From: Cryptomeria japonica
Lineage: Eukaryota; Streptophyta; Pinopsida; Cupressales; Cupressaceae
DNA: 64,000 nt
Direction: 5' to 3'
Assembly (NCBI RefSeq): GCF_030272615.1
Contig: NC_081406.1
Location: 266,837,692-266,901,691, forward strand
A program made the translations under genes and the position numbers. Shown piece after piece: positions 1-10,101 of the stretch. The notes under the pieces are model-generated. The model saw nothing but the letters and a program-made list of their open reading frames with translations, searched no databases and had not been told where the DNA came from. How positions within the stretch are numbered: the first letter of the stretch is position 1; every line of letters starts with the position of its first letter.

Positions 1-2822
1 AAAGAGGCGGTTTTTGCTATGGCTTCCTTTCAGGCCCCAAGCCCCGATGGCTTCCCTCCGGCCTTCTTTTAGGTGTTTTGGGAAATTGTGAAGTATGACT
101 TAATCAAAGCCACCAAGGACTTCATTCGCACAGGGAACCTACTGAAGAAATTGAATAATACTTTCATTGTGTTGGTTCCTAAAGTTCCAAATCATAAGTT
201 TATAATTGAATATCGTCCTATCAGCCTGTGCAATTCGATTTACAAGATATTTTCTAAAGTTGTTGTCAACGTAATCAAACCCCTTCTTTATAGATGTATT
301 AGCCCCTCTGAGAGGGGTTTTGTTTCGGGCAGGCAGATCCTCGATGTAGTCATAACTAATCATGATATTATCCATTCCATGGAGAAGAGTCGCAACCCAG
401 GTGTGGATTTTAAACATGACATCTCTAGGGCTTATGATAGAGTTAATTGGAATTTCTTGTATACTGTCCTATCCAAGATGGGATTTCGAGGAAGATTCCT
501 CAATGTTATCAATGTGGTTGTGGAAAGTGTTCACTACTTAGTGATTGTCAATGGCACCCCTTAGGGATTCTTCAAGGTTGGGAAGGGCCTAAGGCAAGGG
601 GACCCTCTTTCACCTTATTTGTTTATTATGGTGGCAGAATTTCTGAGCAGTAACTTCTCCCACTTAATCAAGAATAGAAGAATCTTGGGAGTGAAAGCGG
701 CTTCTACCCTTTCCCCGGTGTTTATGCAACAATTTGTTGATGACACTTTCATGTTTGGCCAGTCATCTATTATTGAAGCTAAATAATGGAAACACTTGTT
801 GGAGGATTATGCTTTGGCCTCAAGACAACTTATCAACTATAATAAGAGCAAAATATATTTTTTCAACACGGATAGGAATCTCCAAAGTAAACTTATCCAA
901 ATTCTTGGATGTTGTGCTGCTAATCTCCTCGATTCCTACCTGGGCCTTCCCCTCGCAATTAAGGAGGTTACCCCCCAGTTCTGGGAGTCTACTCTATAAA
1001 TAATGCAGAAGAAACTTGTTGGTTGGACTGGAAAAACTCATAGCAGCGTTGGCAAACTCCAGCTTCTGTCGACCTCTCTTCAAGGTGTCCCGATCTATTT
1101 TCTATCCTTATTTAAGATCTCCATTGCTATAGCTGAGAAACTTGAGAAAATCTAAAGAATTTTTATGTGGATGGGTATGGAGGAAAATTCTAGACTCAGT
1201 CTTGTCAACTAGGAGGTGGTGTGCAAACCCAAGTACATGGGAGGCCTAGGGATCAAAAAAGATTTGGACCTAAATAAGGCCTTGCTAACTAAAATTGGAT
1301 GGAATCTTGTGAAGGACAGAGCTGACTGGTGTAAGATTATGCAAGTTATGTACTTCAACCACACCCCCTTCTCTTCCCTTTTATCCTCTCATGACCTCCC
1401 TTCAGGCTCTAAAATATGGAACAACATTGTCAAAAGCGAAAATCTCCTTAAGGGAGGTCTAAAATGGTAGTTGGGCACTGGTGAGAAGATTAGATTCTGG
1501 GAGGATAACTGGATTGGGGATAGACCCCTGGCCTTTACTCGCTTCAGTAGCCTCATGGGAACTCTCAAGGTCTCTCTTGGTCCTCTTGTGATGAATTACA
1601 TATCCCCCCTTCACCGCTACTTGAGGCTTGTTGATGGTCTGGGAGATAACACTCATTTGGGTCATTTGGTGGGGGATCTTCAGTCTCTTCTTGAGGAGGT
1701 CAGGATTCCTTGATTCCCTCATGCTGACAAGTTTGTTTGGACTAAGAATCCCTTAGGCTCCTTTAGTGTCAATTCGGCCTACAATCTCATGATTGCTCCT
1801 ACCAATGACTTCTACAATTGGAGAAAGTTTGGAATTTGCAACTTATCCCAAAAATAATTTTTTTATGGTGGACGACTCTGCATGGGAAGATCCTAACCAT
1901 TGATAACCTTAAGAGGAGAGGCTTCCTAATGGCCAATTGGTGTGTGTTGTGTAATTGTGCTGAGGAAAGCATCAACCATTTCTTTATTCATTGCCCCTTC
2001 GCTTCCATGGTTTGGTACAAAGTCTTACAGAAATTCAACATCACCTGGACCTTCTTAGAAGACTTGCATTTATCATCAACTAGAAGTGCCCGTCTGCTCA
2101 CCCCCTGATCAGACAGTTTTGGAAACTCATCCCTCCTCATATCTGCTGGAACATTTGAAAGGAAAGGAATAATCCAATCTACCATGATACTAATAACTCT
2201 GTTAACATTATGGTTGGAATAACGGAGAAGCTTCTCAGGGAGAATGCTTTGGTTTGCAAATGGAAAAAACTGCAACCTTTGGAGATGGATTGTAATTGGG
2301 TTACGATATGGAATCTGCCTGACGACTTCCTCCAATATGACAATTCTAAAAGGATGGAGAGGCTCAACACTAGATGGTCGGCCCCTTCCCCCTCATGGTT
2401 TAAACTCAACTTTGATGGCGCCGCTCACAGTGGGGTTGCGGCGGGAGGTGGAATTATAAGGGACAGCTAGGGCAATCTTGTTCTGGCCTATGCTGGAAAT
2501 TTTGGTTCAGCCTCAAGTAACATGGCCGAAGCCTTAGCGCTCTTCTGGGGACTTAAATTGGTTCTCACTATTGACGCTATAAGATTTATCATTGAAGGGG
2601 ATTCTAAGCTAATCATTGAGGCAACTAAAGGTGTTTCTAGGATTAGCTAGATGATTAGCAACATTCTCAAGGACATATGGTCTATGATTGTTTGGTTGGA
2701 GGAATTTCACATTCAACATATTTATAGAGAGGGAAATTTGGTGGCGGACTCCTTGGCTATGGTGGACCTTGAGATGAAAGGTATGAGGTGTTGGAGACAC
2801 TTGGCATCACTTTCTGATAGAT
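1..2822 (+). pseudogene. Decayed L1-type LINE ORF2: reverse transcriptase, zinc-binding region and RNase H; runs off the left edge
   Basis: This is the remnant of a non-LTR retrotransposon polymerase, which copies its RNA by target-primed reverse transcription. Visible motifs in order are APSPDGFPPAFF, RPISLCNSIYKIFSK, FVSGRQILD, DISRAYDRVNW, LRQGDPLSPYLF near 590 and the catalytic FVDDT near 735. After these come a Cys/His zinc-binding segment at about 1818-2108 (WCVLC...HFFIHC) and an RNase H with FDGAA, MAEALAL, EGDSKLI and GNLVADSLA at about 2400-2770. The RT part stays in one frame from position 4 to about 1713. It is broken by in-frame stops at 70, 562, 784, 997 and later, many explicable as CAG or CAA turned into a stop. 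Frameshifts follow near 1800 and 2110-2200. The endonuclease would lie left of the window. The family call is firm, and no activity is possible. Confidence 0.93.
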
Positions 2823-3123
2823 AGAAATCCCTCATAGGGAGAGATCAAAATTTCCTTACCAACCAATGATTTTCTATGGTTTACTTTACGGGTGGACGTA
2901 TTGGTCTTTCTGCGAAGTCAAGATGAAGGCAAGAAATTAAAATTTGAATTGGGCTGGATATGCCAAGGTGGCCAACAGTGGTCCCCATAATCTTCATCGC
3001 TTTGATCTGGTGATGACGTGTCCGGCCACCTATACTTATGTTACCGACGGATTGCAACTGCAACTTTTAATCATTAATTTGATAGGCCATAGCAAGTACA
3101 ACAATTATTGCTATAACTAGAGT

Positions 3124-4844
3124 TTGATATTTTTCCAAAATAAAGCTCTTTGCAAGTTGGCGCATGAGATAAGAGGTTTCCTTTCACATGCTTATCGGAT
3201 CTGGCGGGTGCGTTCCTTGGGAAGCACCATAAATGATAATTATTGTCGTTTTTACCACACTTCGGCTAAAATTATGTTGATCATTCTAGCTCTTCACGCT
3301 GGTTTCTCCCTCTGCAAGTCCATTACTAGTTCAGCGTTGCTTACCAACATCACTCTGGAGGAAACTGATATGGGGGGGATTTAGTCCAGGTTGAGCCGAA
3401 CATTGTTGATGACTGCTTCTGCAATGACCCTTGTGTGTGGATGTATGTCAAGGAAGGGGGCATTGTTCTGTTCATAGAAGCCATGACTAGGTTCGATGAA
3501 AGTCTCTCCATGTAGTTTGTCAGCAGCTGGAATGACATGAGAGTCATCATGGGGGATATATCTTTTGAAATTAACGAAGATGTCATTGCCCAGGCTACGT
3601 GGTTGTCTACTGAGGAAAGGAAATGGAAGAAGACTAGCAGGGTCACAGACAAAACCAGTATGAATAAATTCTACAAAAAAGGTGAGGAGCCAGTTAAGGT
3701 ACGAGGGGGATTCAACAAAGACCGTCTTCCTTATCTGTGGGACTAGGTGTGTAAAATTATCATGAAGTATTTTACCCTTGAGGGTAGATATGGGGCTTTC
3801 TATTACTACCACTTCCCATTGCTTAATCATTTTGGCAACCATTTTGGCAACCATGATATTATTTCCTTTCCTTTCTTTTTACTTCATGCTTTGGAATCCA
3901 CTACTAAAGATGTTCGTCAATGCATGAGTCAGGACAACAATTTAATCATCCTTCACCAGGGTTTAATGTTTCGTCTTTATAATTTCCACCAGGCCCTATG
4001 TCCGCCCAAATTGATCTTTGTCCAGCCTGCCCCCTCCTACCCGGGCCCCTCTACTGGTGCTAAAACAGGAAATAAAAAGACCTCGAAAAAGTCTAATACA
4101 CCATGTCAATCCCCTGGCCATGCCCCCCTCATTTCCTCTCCTAAAATTGGGGAAAAAAACAAATGTAATCCTTTTGTTGCCAAAGTTGCCTCCAAAAAAC
4201 CCAAAAATGAACCCAAGGTCCTGTTAGTTGAGTCTAACGCAGAAGATGGTGTGACCCCTCGTAGGTCCAACAAATTCGCTGGTAAACCCCGTATGAAGCA
4301 AATTGTTGTGAGAAAGAACTATGTCAAAGATGACATGGAAGATACAGAGAAGGAGGAAAGTGTTAAGGCTGAGGATGACATGGAGGCCACAGAGGGTTCA
4401 TAGTCTTCTAAGTTGGACACCAACGCCCCTGAATCTGGGACCGTGTAGGAAGATAATAAGAACACCTCCCCATTATCTATTACTTCCCCCCCACATAAAT
4501 AGATCTCTGAGGAGGATGGGAGGAAATCTGAGGGTGGTCAGACTGTTGTTGATGGAGGTGAAAAGGAGGAGGTTGTTCAATGTGCGGGTTGTAAAGCTAT
4601 CTCCAAGGATCTGAATAGTGTGAAAAAGAATCTTGACTCTTTGTATACCCATGTCAACAAAATTGTGAAATTTGCCCTGAAGGTCATGCATTCCTCGGCC
4701 ACTACTCTGTGCCTTCTGCATCAGGATAAAGAGAACCAAGGTGACTTGGGAGTTGACACCACAAAGGAATTGTTTGAACTCCTTGCTGATGATTGGACTG
4801 GTATGTTGCTCTCCCAGTACATGGGGGGTGGAAAAAATGATTAA
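3124..4844 (+). pseudogene. Unrecognised decayed ORF following the LINE on the same strand
   Basis: I do not recognise this protein family. Starting in frame 1 and passing through a one-base slip in a run of seven Gs near 3371-3377 into frame 0, a reading frame continues to a TAA at 4842. In-frame stops lie at 3513, 3744, 4401, 4446 and 4500. The N-terminal half has a compact helical look (EGRYGAFYYYHFPLLNHF, HDIISFPFFLLHALES). It is followed by a Pro/Ser/Lys-rich linker and a C-terminal segment with CAGC and a helical stretch (SVKKNLDSLYTHVNKIVKF). The first part vaguely recalls plant-mobile-domain-like retroelement ORFs, but I cannot prove homology. It may be a third ORF of the LINE, since an A-rich 3' end follows near 5230, or it may belong to a separate element. 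Confidence 0.5.
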
Positions 4845-5205
4845 TGGGTGTTGCTTTCCTTTTTTGTTTAAGGTTTCGATTCAGGATCAGTTGGATCCTT
4901 GTTATGTTTAATTTCATTATCAGCCCTATGAGGCTTGTTAAGACTCTCTTTATTTTCTTTAGTTATTGCAGTATGAACAATATGCTTACTTCTAGGGATA
5001 GGTGGTTTAATGTTAGGTTCTTTATAGATACCTGCTATTTAAGACGTTATATGGACGAGATTGTCATCAATCCTGGGTTATTCTATAGTTGCAGTTGGTT
5101 TATGTTTTTGATGATTAAGATAGGGATTGGTTGACTGTCGTTTGGCTATTGTGTGTGTTGGTTAAGATCTCTCTAAGGATTGATGTGTATTCTAGGTCAA
5201 CCCCC

Positions 5206-5245
5206 TAGTTTTGGCTGCTTTATTATCAAAAACAAATATTAAATA
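5206..5245 (+). other. Possible LINE 3' terminus (TTTATTATCAAAAA-type end)
   Basis: The sequence TTTTGGCTGCTTTATTATC followed by an A-rich run resembles the 3' ends of plant L1 elements. A microsatellite starts shortly after, as is common behind LINE tails. No target-site duplication could be checked, because the 5' end lies outside the window. Confidence 0.35.
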
Positions 5246-5277
5246 TTTACTTAATTTAGTGGACAGATTTATCTGTC

Positions 5278-5434
5278 CACACACACACACATATACATAT
5301 ACATATACATATGTGTGTGTGTGTGTGTACATATGTATATGTATATGTATATGATTCAATAATGTGTGTTTGTGCATGTGTGCACATTTATGTGTGTGTG
5401 TGTGTGTGTGCATATATATATATATGAACACACA

Positions 5435-5524
<90 letters not shown>
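5278..5524. repeat. Compound microsatellite (CA)n, (ATACAT)n, (TG)n, (CT)n, (TA)n, (GA)n
   Basis: Simple-sequence blocks are read directly: CA repeats, ATACAT units, TG repeats, then CT repeats at about 5443-5481, TA repeats and GA repeats ending at 5524. CT-TA-GA forms a mirror-like, self-complementary tract. Short reading frames here are artefacts of the repeat. Confidence 0.97.
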
Positions 5525-5530
5525 TCTATC

Positions 5531-6327
5531 TTTTAGGGATCCCACAGATACTGAGAGGGGGGGGTGAATTAGTATCTAACCGGTTTATGGAATTTCTTAA
5601 CTTAAAACATGCAGAACATAATATAACAGTGTACCGGTATGCAAGAAATAATGCAATAAACAGAATCAAGAACATCCACATGAAAAGCACACCATAACAC
5701 AAGATTTTAATGAGGAAACCCGGTGTGGGAAAAACCTCGATGGGATTTGTGACCCACAATATTCACTCACTGGCCAATAAGAGAATATTACTTACAATAG
5801 GGGCCTGCACATGCAGGAAGGACAACTGCCTAGAGCTCACTGCTCAATGGGAAGTCTCACTGACTTACAATAAGGATTATACAAATCCAATATCTTCTAC
5901 TGCTTATAGTAGCATCTTCAATGCTAGATTCAGTACCGGTTCTTGCTCTGTTCTTTACATATACCCCTTGACCTATATTTTGCACAATAGGTCTGCCTAA
6001 TATTTTCCTTTTTTTTGCTTCTACACATCATTCCAAATGTCTACAATGATCTCTTTTATATATAAGAATCATTTTACAATTTGCCAAGTCGGCTTACACA
6101 TTTTTTCAATAATAAACAAAATATAATAAAACAAAATCCTGTCGGCCTTTGTGCCGCTATACTTCCTTTCTTTTGTGTCGGTGCCAGTGTCCTGAGTGCC
6201 GGTGTAGAGTGTGATCTGTTGATGCCAGTATAATGCTTTTGCCGGTGCCATAGGATTGTAAGGTTGCCATCAATGATAAAACCTTCAATCACATACAATG
6301 TCTCATTGGAGTGTGAATATGCCAACA
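5531..6327 (-). mobile_element. LTR of copia-like element family A (3' LTR on the minus strand)
   Basis: This copy aligns along its length with the solo LTR at 22791-23604. Shared blocks include the G-run hairpin near the left end, the GAGGAAACCCGGTGTGGG stretch and the terminal ...GCCAACA. Read on the minus strand it begins TGTTGGC directly after a polypurine tract, which fixes it as a 3' LTR. The left terminus has lost its canonical form (TTTTAGGG instead of TGTTAGG). Flanking 5-mers (CTATC and ATCTC) do not match, as expected for one LTR of a disrupted element. Confidence 0.8.
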
Positions 6328-6478
6328 ATCTCCCCCTTTGGCATTGAGGGCAACACTCATGAGAAATTTCAAAAATGATCCAAAAATGTGAAGTCCAAAA
6401 ATGTTACCAAAAATGTGTGTGCTCCCCCTGAGCATATGGTTCCTATCTTGTGATTTGAATTTTCTCATCCCACTACTC
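6328..6478 (-). mobile_element. Polypurine tract and internal remnant of element A
   Basis: On the minus strand, GCCAAAGGGGGAGAT (positions 6342-6328) abuts the TGTTGGC start of the LTR, a typical polypurine tract for plus-strand priming. About 130 bp of non-coding interior remains before it is interrupted at 6479 by the end of an element B LTR. Confidence 0.7.
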
Positions 6479-6487
6479 TGTTACTAC
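6479..6487 (-). mobile_element. Terminal 9 bp of the element B LTR, separated by the insertion of element C
   Basis: TGTTACTAC is the end of the B-family LTR (minus-strand reading ...GTAGTAACA). Joined to 16542 onward, with the duplicated ACTAC counted once, it reproduces the intact end of the related LTR at 38680-38688. This shows that element C landed 9 bp inside the LTR. Confidence 0.75.
6483..6487. repeat. Left 5-bp target-site duplication (ACTAC) of element C
   Basis: It is identical to 16537-16541 on the other side of the 10-kb insertion. A 5-bp duplication is the length expected for Ty3/gypsy and copia integrases. Confidence 0.85.
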
Positions 6488-8054
6488 TATAGCATAGGAA
6501 TTCGGAAATCATCACAAGCATTATAAATATACTAATCATTATCTCAATCACGAAATCTCATTGCAATGATCTATCCTAAAACACATTCAATAGAGACATG
6601 AAATAAAAAATTCAAAACTAGAAGTTAAGCAAACCAAAGGTATGATTTGAATGCTCCTTCATGCGGCTCCATTGTTCTTCTTTCCTCTTCAAATAGTTTG
6701 GTTGTGGATCTCACCTACAAGTGCACACACATAATTGAAAGCAAGTAGACGAGATTTTTGATCAAGAGTACTCGAAATATGATTGATTAGAAATTCGATA
6801 GTCTGATTACCAATTAGCTTTGATTGATGAAGATCATCCAATTTATAGAAGAATTGGAGAGATGACAAGATTAGCATGATTCAATTCAAATGGAAATTGC
6901 AAATCAATTATGTCAATTATGACAAATTATGACAAATTATGCACTTTCTATGCAAAATTTGTTGATTGATAATTTATGACAAATTATGACAACTTCTATG
7001 TCAAAATTGATTGATTGTCAATTATGACAAATTTATGACAAATTGACATGTCATTTCCATGAATTTAGGAGAGAAATAGGAGGAAATTGAAATTAGGAAT
7101 TAGAAAATTAGGAAATTAGAGAATTAGGTAAATTAATTAATAATTTGTCATTTATTAATTAATTCACAAAGAGGAATAATTAGCCAATTAAATGAACATT
7201 TAATTGCAATGAGAAGACTTAGGATAAATAAATAATTTATTAATCCTAAAGGACGAAATGACACACAAAGTTAAATGATTAAATCATAAAACCCTAGAGG
7301 ATGAATTAGGTCTTGATGAAAGATAATTGACTCGATCATGATTTGATTTTGGATTGATAAATGACCAATGTGATAAATGATTTGATTGAGAAAATGCGCC
7401 AATTGACGAGGAACAATGACAAATTGATCCAAATTGACACGATTGAGAAGGACGATGATCGATGACAAATTGATCGTTAAATGACAAGATTGACAAAAAA
7501 GACAAGGATTGATGACAAAATAGATTGCAAAACGACAGGATTGAAAATGACCACAACTGATGACATATCAATCGCAAAATGACAAGATCGAACATGACAA
7601 CGATCGATGACAAATCGATCGTTAAAACGACAAGATTGAACATGACAACGATCGATGACAAATCGATCGTTAAAATGACAAGATTGAAGGATTGATGATA
7701 AATTGACAAGATTGATAAGAGGACAACGATCGATGACAAATCGATCGCAAGATTGACAAGAGGACAAAACCCTAATTAGGATTGACGATGTCCAAAATGA
7801 TGACAAATAAGCACGCACATTGATGCAATAGGATAAGATTGATTAAAATCATGACTGGAGATTCTTGTCGACAAGGCCAAATTCAAGAGCGAGATGAATG
7901 AAGAATGTAGAAGAATGACTCAATGCTCACAAATGATAAAAACCAGGTGCGAATCATAGGAGAAATGTTAATGCGACACAAAAACCTAAAATGAGGCAAT
8001 GCGCAAATGTTAAAGTATGACTCCGCAAGCGTTGACCATTTTTAGGTGTCTACA
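6488..8054 (-). repeat. 3' LTR of element C
   Basis: The 1,567-bp repeat is nearly identical to 14979-16536. On the minus strand it starts TGTAGACACC right after the polypurine tract. Its far end should read ...TACA, but the + strand begins TATAGC where the other copy has TGTAGC, a G-to-A change in the terminal dinucleotide. Confidence 0.92.
7600..7747. repeat. Palindromic GATC-rich repeats inside the C LTR
   Basis: Three inverted repeats share the loop GACAA: arms ACGATCGAT/ATCGATCGT at 7600-7622 and 7648-7670, and CGATCGAT/ATCGATCG at 7727-7747. The first two sit in 48-bp tandem units, and decayed versions surround them. The other LTR carries the same array near 16081-16230 with some arms mutated. 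Confidence 0.85.
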
Positions 8055-8072
8055 TTTTGCCCCTCTTTGAGA
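8055..8072 (-). promoter_or_regulatory. Polypurine tract of element C
   Basis: The minus-strand sequence TCTCAAAGAGGGGCAAAA lies immediately before the LTR start TGTAGACACC. It matches the tract of element D at 50995-51012. Confidence 0.85.
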
Positions 8073-8984
8073 CAATGCGATTTTAAGCGTTGTTTCAAAG
8101 AACTTAATGAAAATGCCCCAGACAGTGATAATGACATATGCATGCCCCCTCGAGGAATTGGCCAGAAACATCCAGAAAAGAGGCCAATTGATTGATAAGA
8201 ATGATAGAAAATGATAGGATCAAACGGACTGCCAAGACTGACGGAAGAAATGTTAGTGAGAAGAAATTAGATAGAGGACAGTTAGAGATGAAGTAAAAAA
8301 AAAACTTGCTTTCAGTAACACACTTTGTAGGTGAGAACCTTTATTTAATGTAGCAAAACAGATGTGTAGCATCATGGCATTGAAGGCCAGAGCTGGAACG
8401 CAACCCCTTTTTGCAAAAGATAGACACATCACAGACAAACAACAATCACAACAAAAAGAAATAAAGAGACCATGAACCATCCCCGTCACTCTAAATCACT
8501 CAGTGACATCATCGAGCAACATAGGAACATGATCGAAGCCAAAAATAAATCAGTAAAAAGATAAGATGCACAAATTCCAACAAATCAAACAAACATCTTG
8601 ATCTTCATTGTCAAAAGTTGAAAGCGTTGATAGGACGATCATGCTGTCTGGTTGCAGGACATGGGGTACCCCGTCTAAGACAGGACACGGTCTGGTTTCG
8701 AGTATACCACACCCTGTATAAGACCCATGATAGTAGAGACAAGGACAAATGATTTTTAGGTTGATTGATATGACAATGTTGATCAGTTGGAATGTCTGGT
8801 TTGAATGAAAAAGTTCATCTATTTAAGTGTGATTTCATTAAAGCACAGTGTTTGATTGCGAGCCGTTGGATGTATACTCAGTGAGCTGTTTATGCATAGA
8901 GGGGTTATTTATTGACAAAATGCATGTTTTTGGATTTTGATGTTTTGAAAAAAAAAAATTATTTTTTTTTTCATTTTTTTTAGG

Positions 8985-9165
8985 ACTTTATATGATTTTT
9001 AGGGATTTTTTTCAGGACAGTTTTCAATTTTTTAGAGATTTTTTAAGGACATTTTTCAATTTTTTAGATATTTTTTCAGGACATTTTTCAATTTTTTTAT
9101 GATATTTTTCAAGACATTTTAAAAAATTTTATGATCTTTTTTCAGGACATTTTTAAATTTTTATG
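8985..9165. repeat. T-rich minisatellite, about 35-bp units
   Basis: Repeated T-runs alternate with CAGGACA or CAAGACA and ATTTTTCAA. At least five imperfect units can be counted by eye. Confidence 0.75.
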
Positions 9166-9797
9166 ATTTTGCCCCCAATGTCTAGCAAGGCAAGGAATAT
9201 GACAGGTGAATAAATAGGCTTTCTGAAATGATGGTGGATAGAGGGAAGACAAAGGCCTTTTATTATGGAGACAATATGAATGCAATTTTGGAGGGCTATT
9301 GCGTGATGGGACAAGAGATTGGATATGACAATGTAAACCAGGAACATGGCATGATGGACATGTCAAGAGGTTTTTGAAACCATGTTTAAATTTGGCGTCC
9401 TTATGTCAGATCAAGATCAAGGAATGAAAAAGAGTGTATGGATAGTGATAAGATATGGATAGGATAAGCAAGACCAAGAATGGATAAGGGACATGGACTG
9501 AAGGTCGGGATAGGATACGGGATAGTGGCAGAAAGTTGCAATAAGCTAGGGAATATGGATGAAAGGTTATAATAAGCAAATAGATAAATGACCAAAAGCT
9601 ATGATGGACTAAAAGCTGCAAACAAGATGCATGATGCTCATGAAGATCCTCAGCCTTGTCAAGATCAAAGGTGGAAAGGGAAATGGACATGAGGGACAAT
9701 AGGATATGAAGGGTAATGACATGGTATGATAGGATAATGGAAGGATGAAACTTGCCCCCAAGTGTGGTATGCAAGAAGTTCATAGATTATGCATGAC

Positions 9798-9862
9798 GCC
9801 TGTTTGCCAGGTTTTCATCACGGTACTTGCCCAAGGCACCTGTTTGCCAGGTTTTCACCAGT
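9798..9862 (-). repeat. Two direct copies of a short hairpin motif (CCTG-TTTGC-CAGG)
   Basis: GCCTGTTTGCCAGGTTTTCA and ACCTGTTTGCCAGGTTTTCA occur about 40 bp apart. The second forms a perfect 5-bp stem ACCTG/CAGGT. The same motif, with the same GGACGAA neighbour, occurs 3' of the integrase end in element D near 55264-55290. Confidence 0.75.
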
Positions 9863-10101
9863 GGACGAATTATTTTTGCTTTACTGTTTTTTTTCTTTTT
9901 CTTTTTTTTTTTTACTTTTTTTTTTTTGGATTTTGACATTTTAGTCGAAAATGGACACATGATAGGGGATGAAAGAAGGACTCAAACATCTTTTTGTTCG
10001 GATAGTAACCTTGAAAAAAATGGACCATGACCTTTAAAAGTATGCTCAAAGACATTGGTAGGATAAGGACATGGAAAAAGAGATGAAACTAAGGCAAGGA
10101 T

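Larger units (their letters stand above)
8073..10101 (-). other. 3' untranslated region of element C
   Basis: No gene is visible. The first ~150 bp are homologous to the equivalent block of element D (51013-51165), including GCCCCCTCGAG. A T-rich minisatellite (about 8985-9165, units with CAGGACATTTTTCAA) and two CCTGTTTGCCAGG hairpins (9798-9859) also lie here. Short reading frames look fortuitous. Confidence 0.7.

Noticed and set aside
7284-7818. ORFs of 113-151 codons in the C LTR (also 15766-16221)
   Set aside because: They are simply open frames through the tandem GATC/GACAA repeats, present in both LTRs, with no family resemblance.
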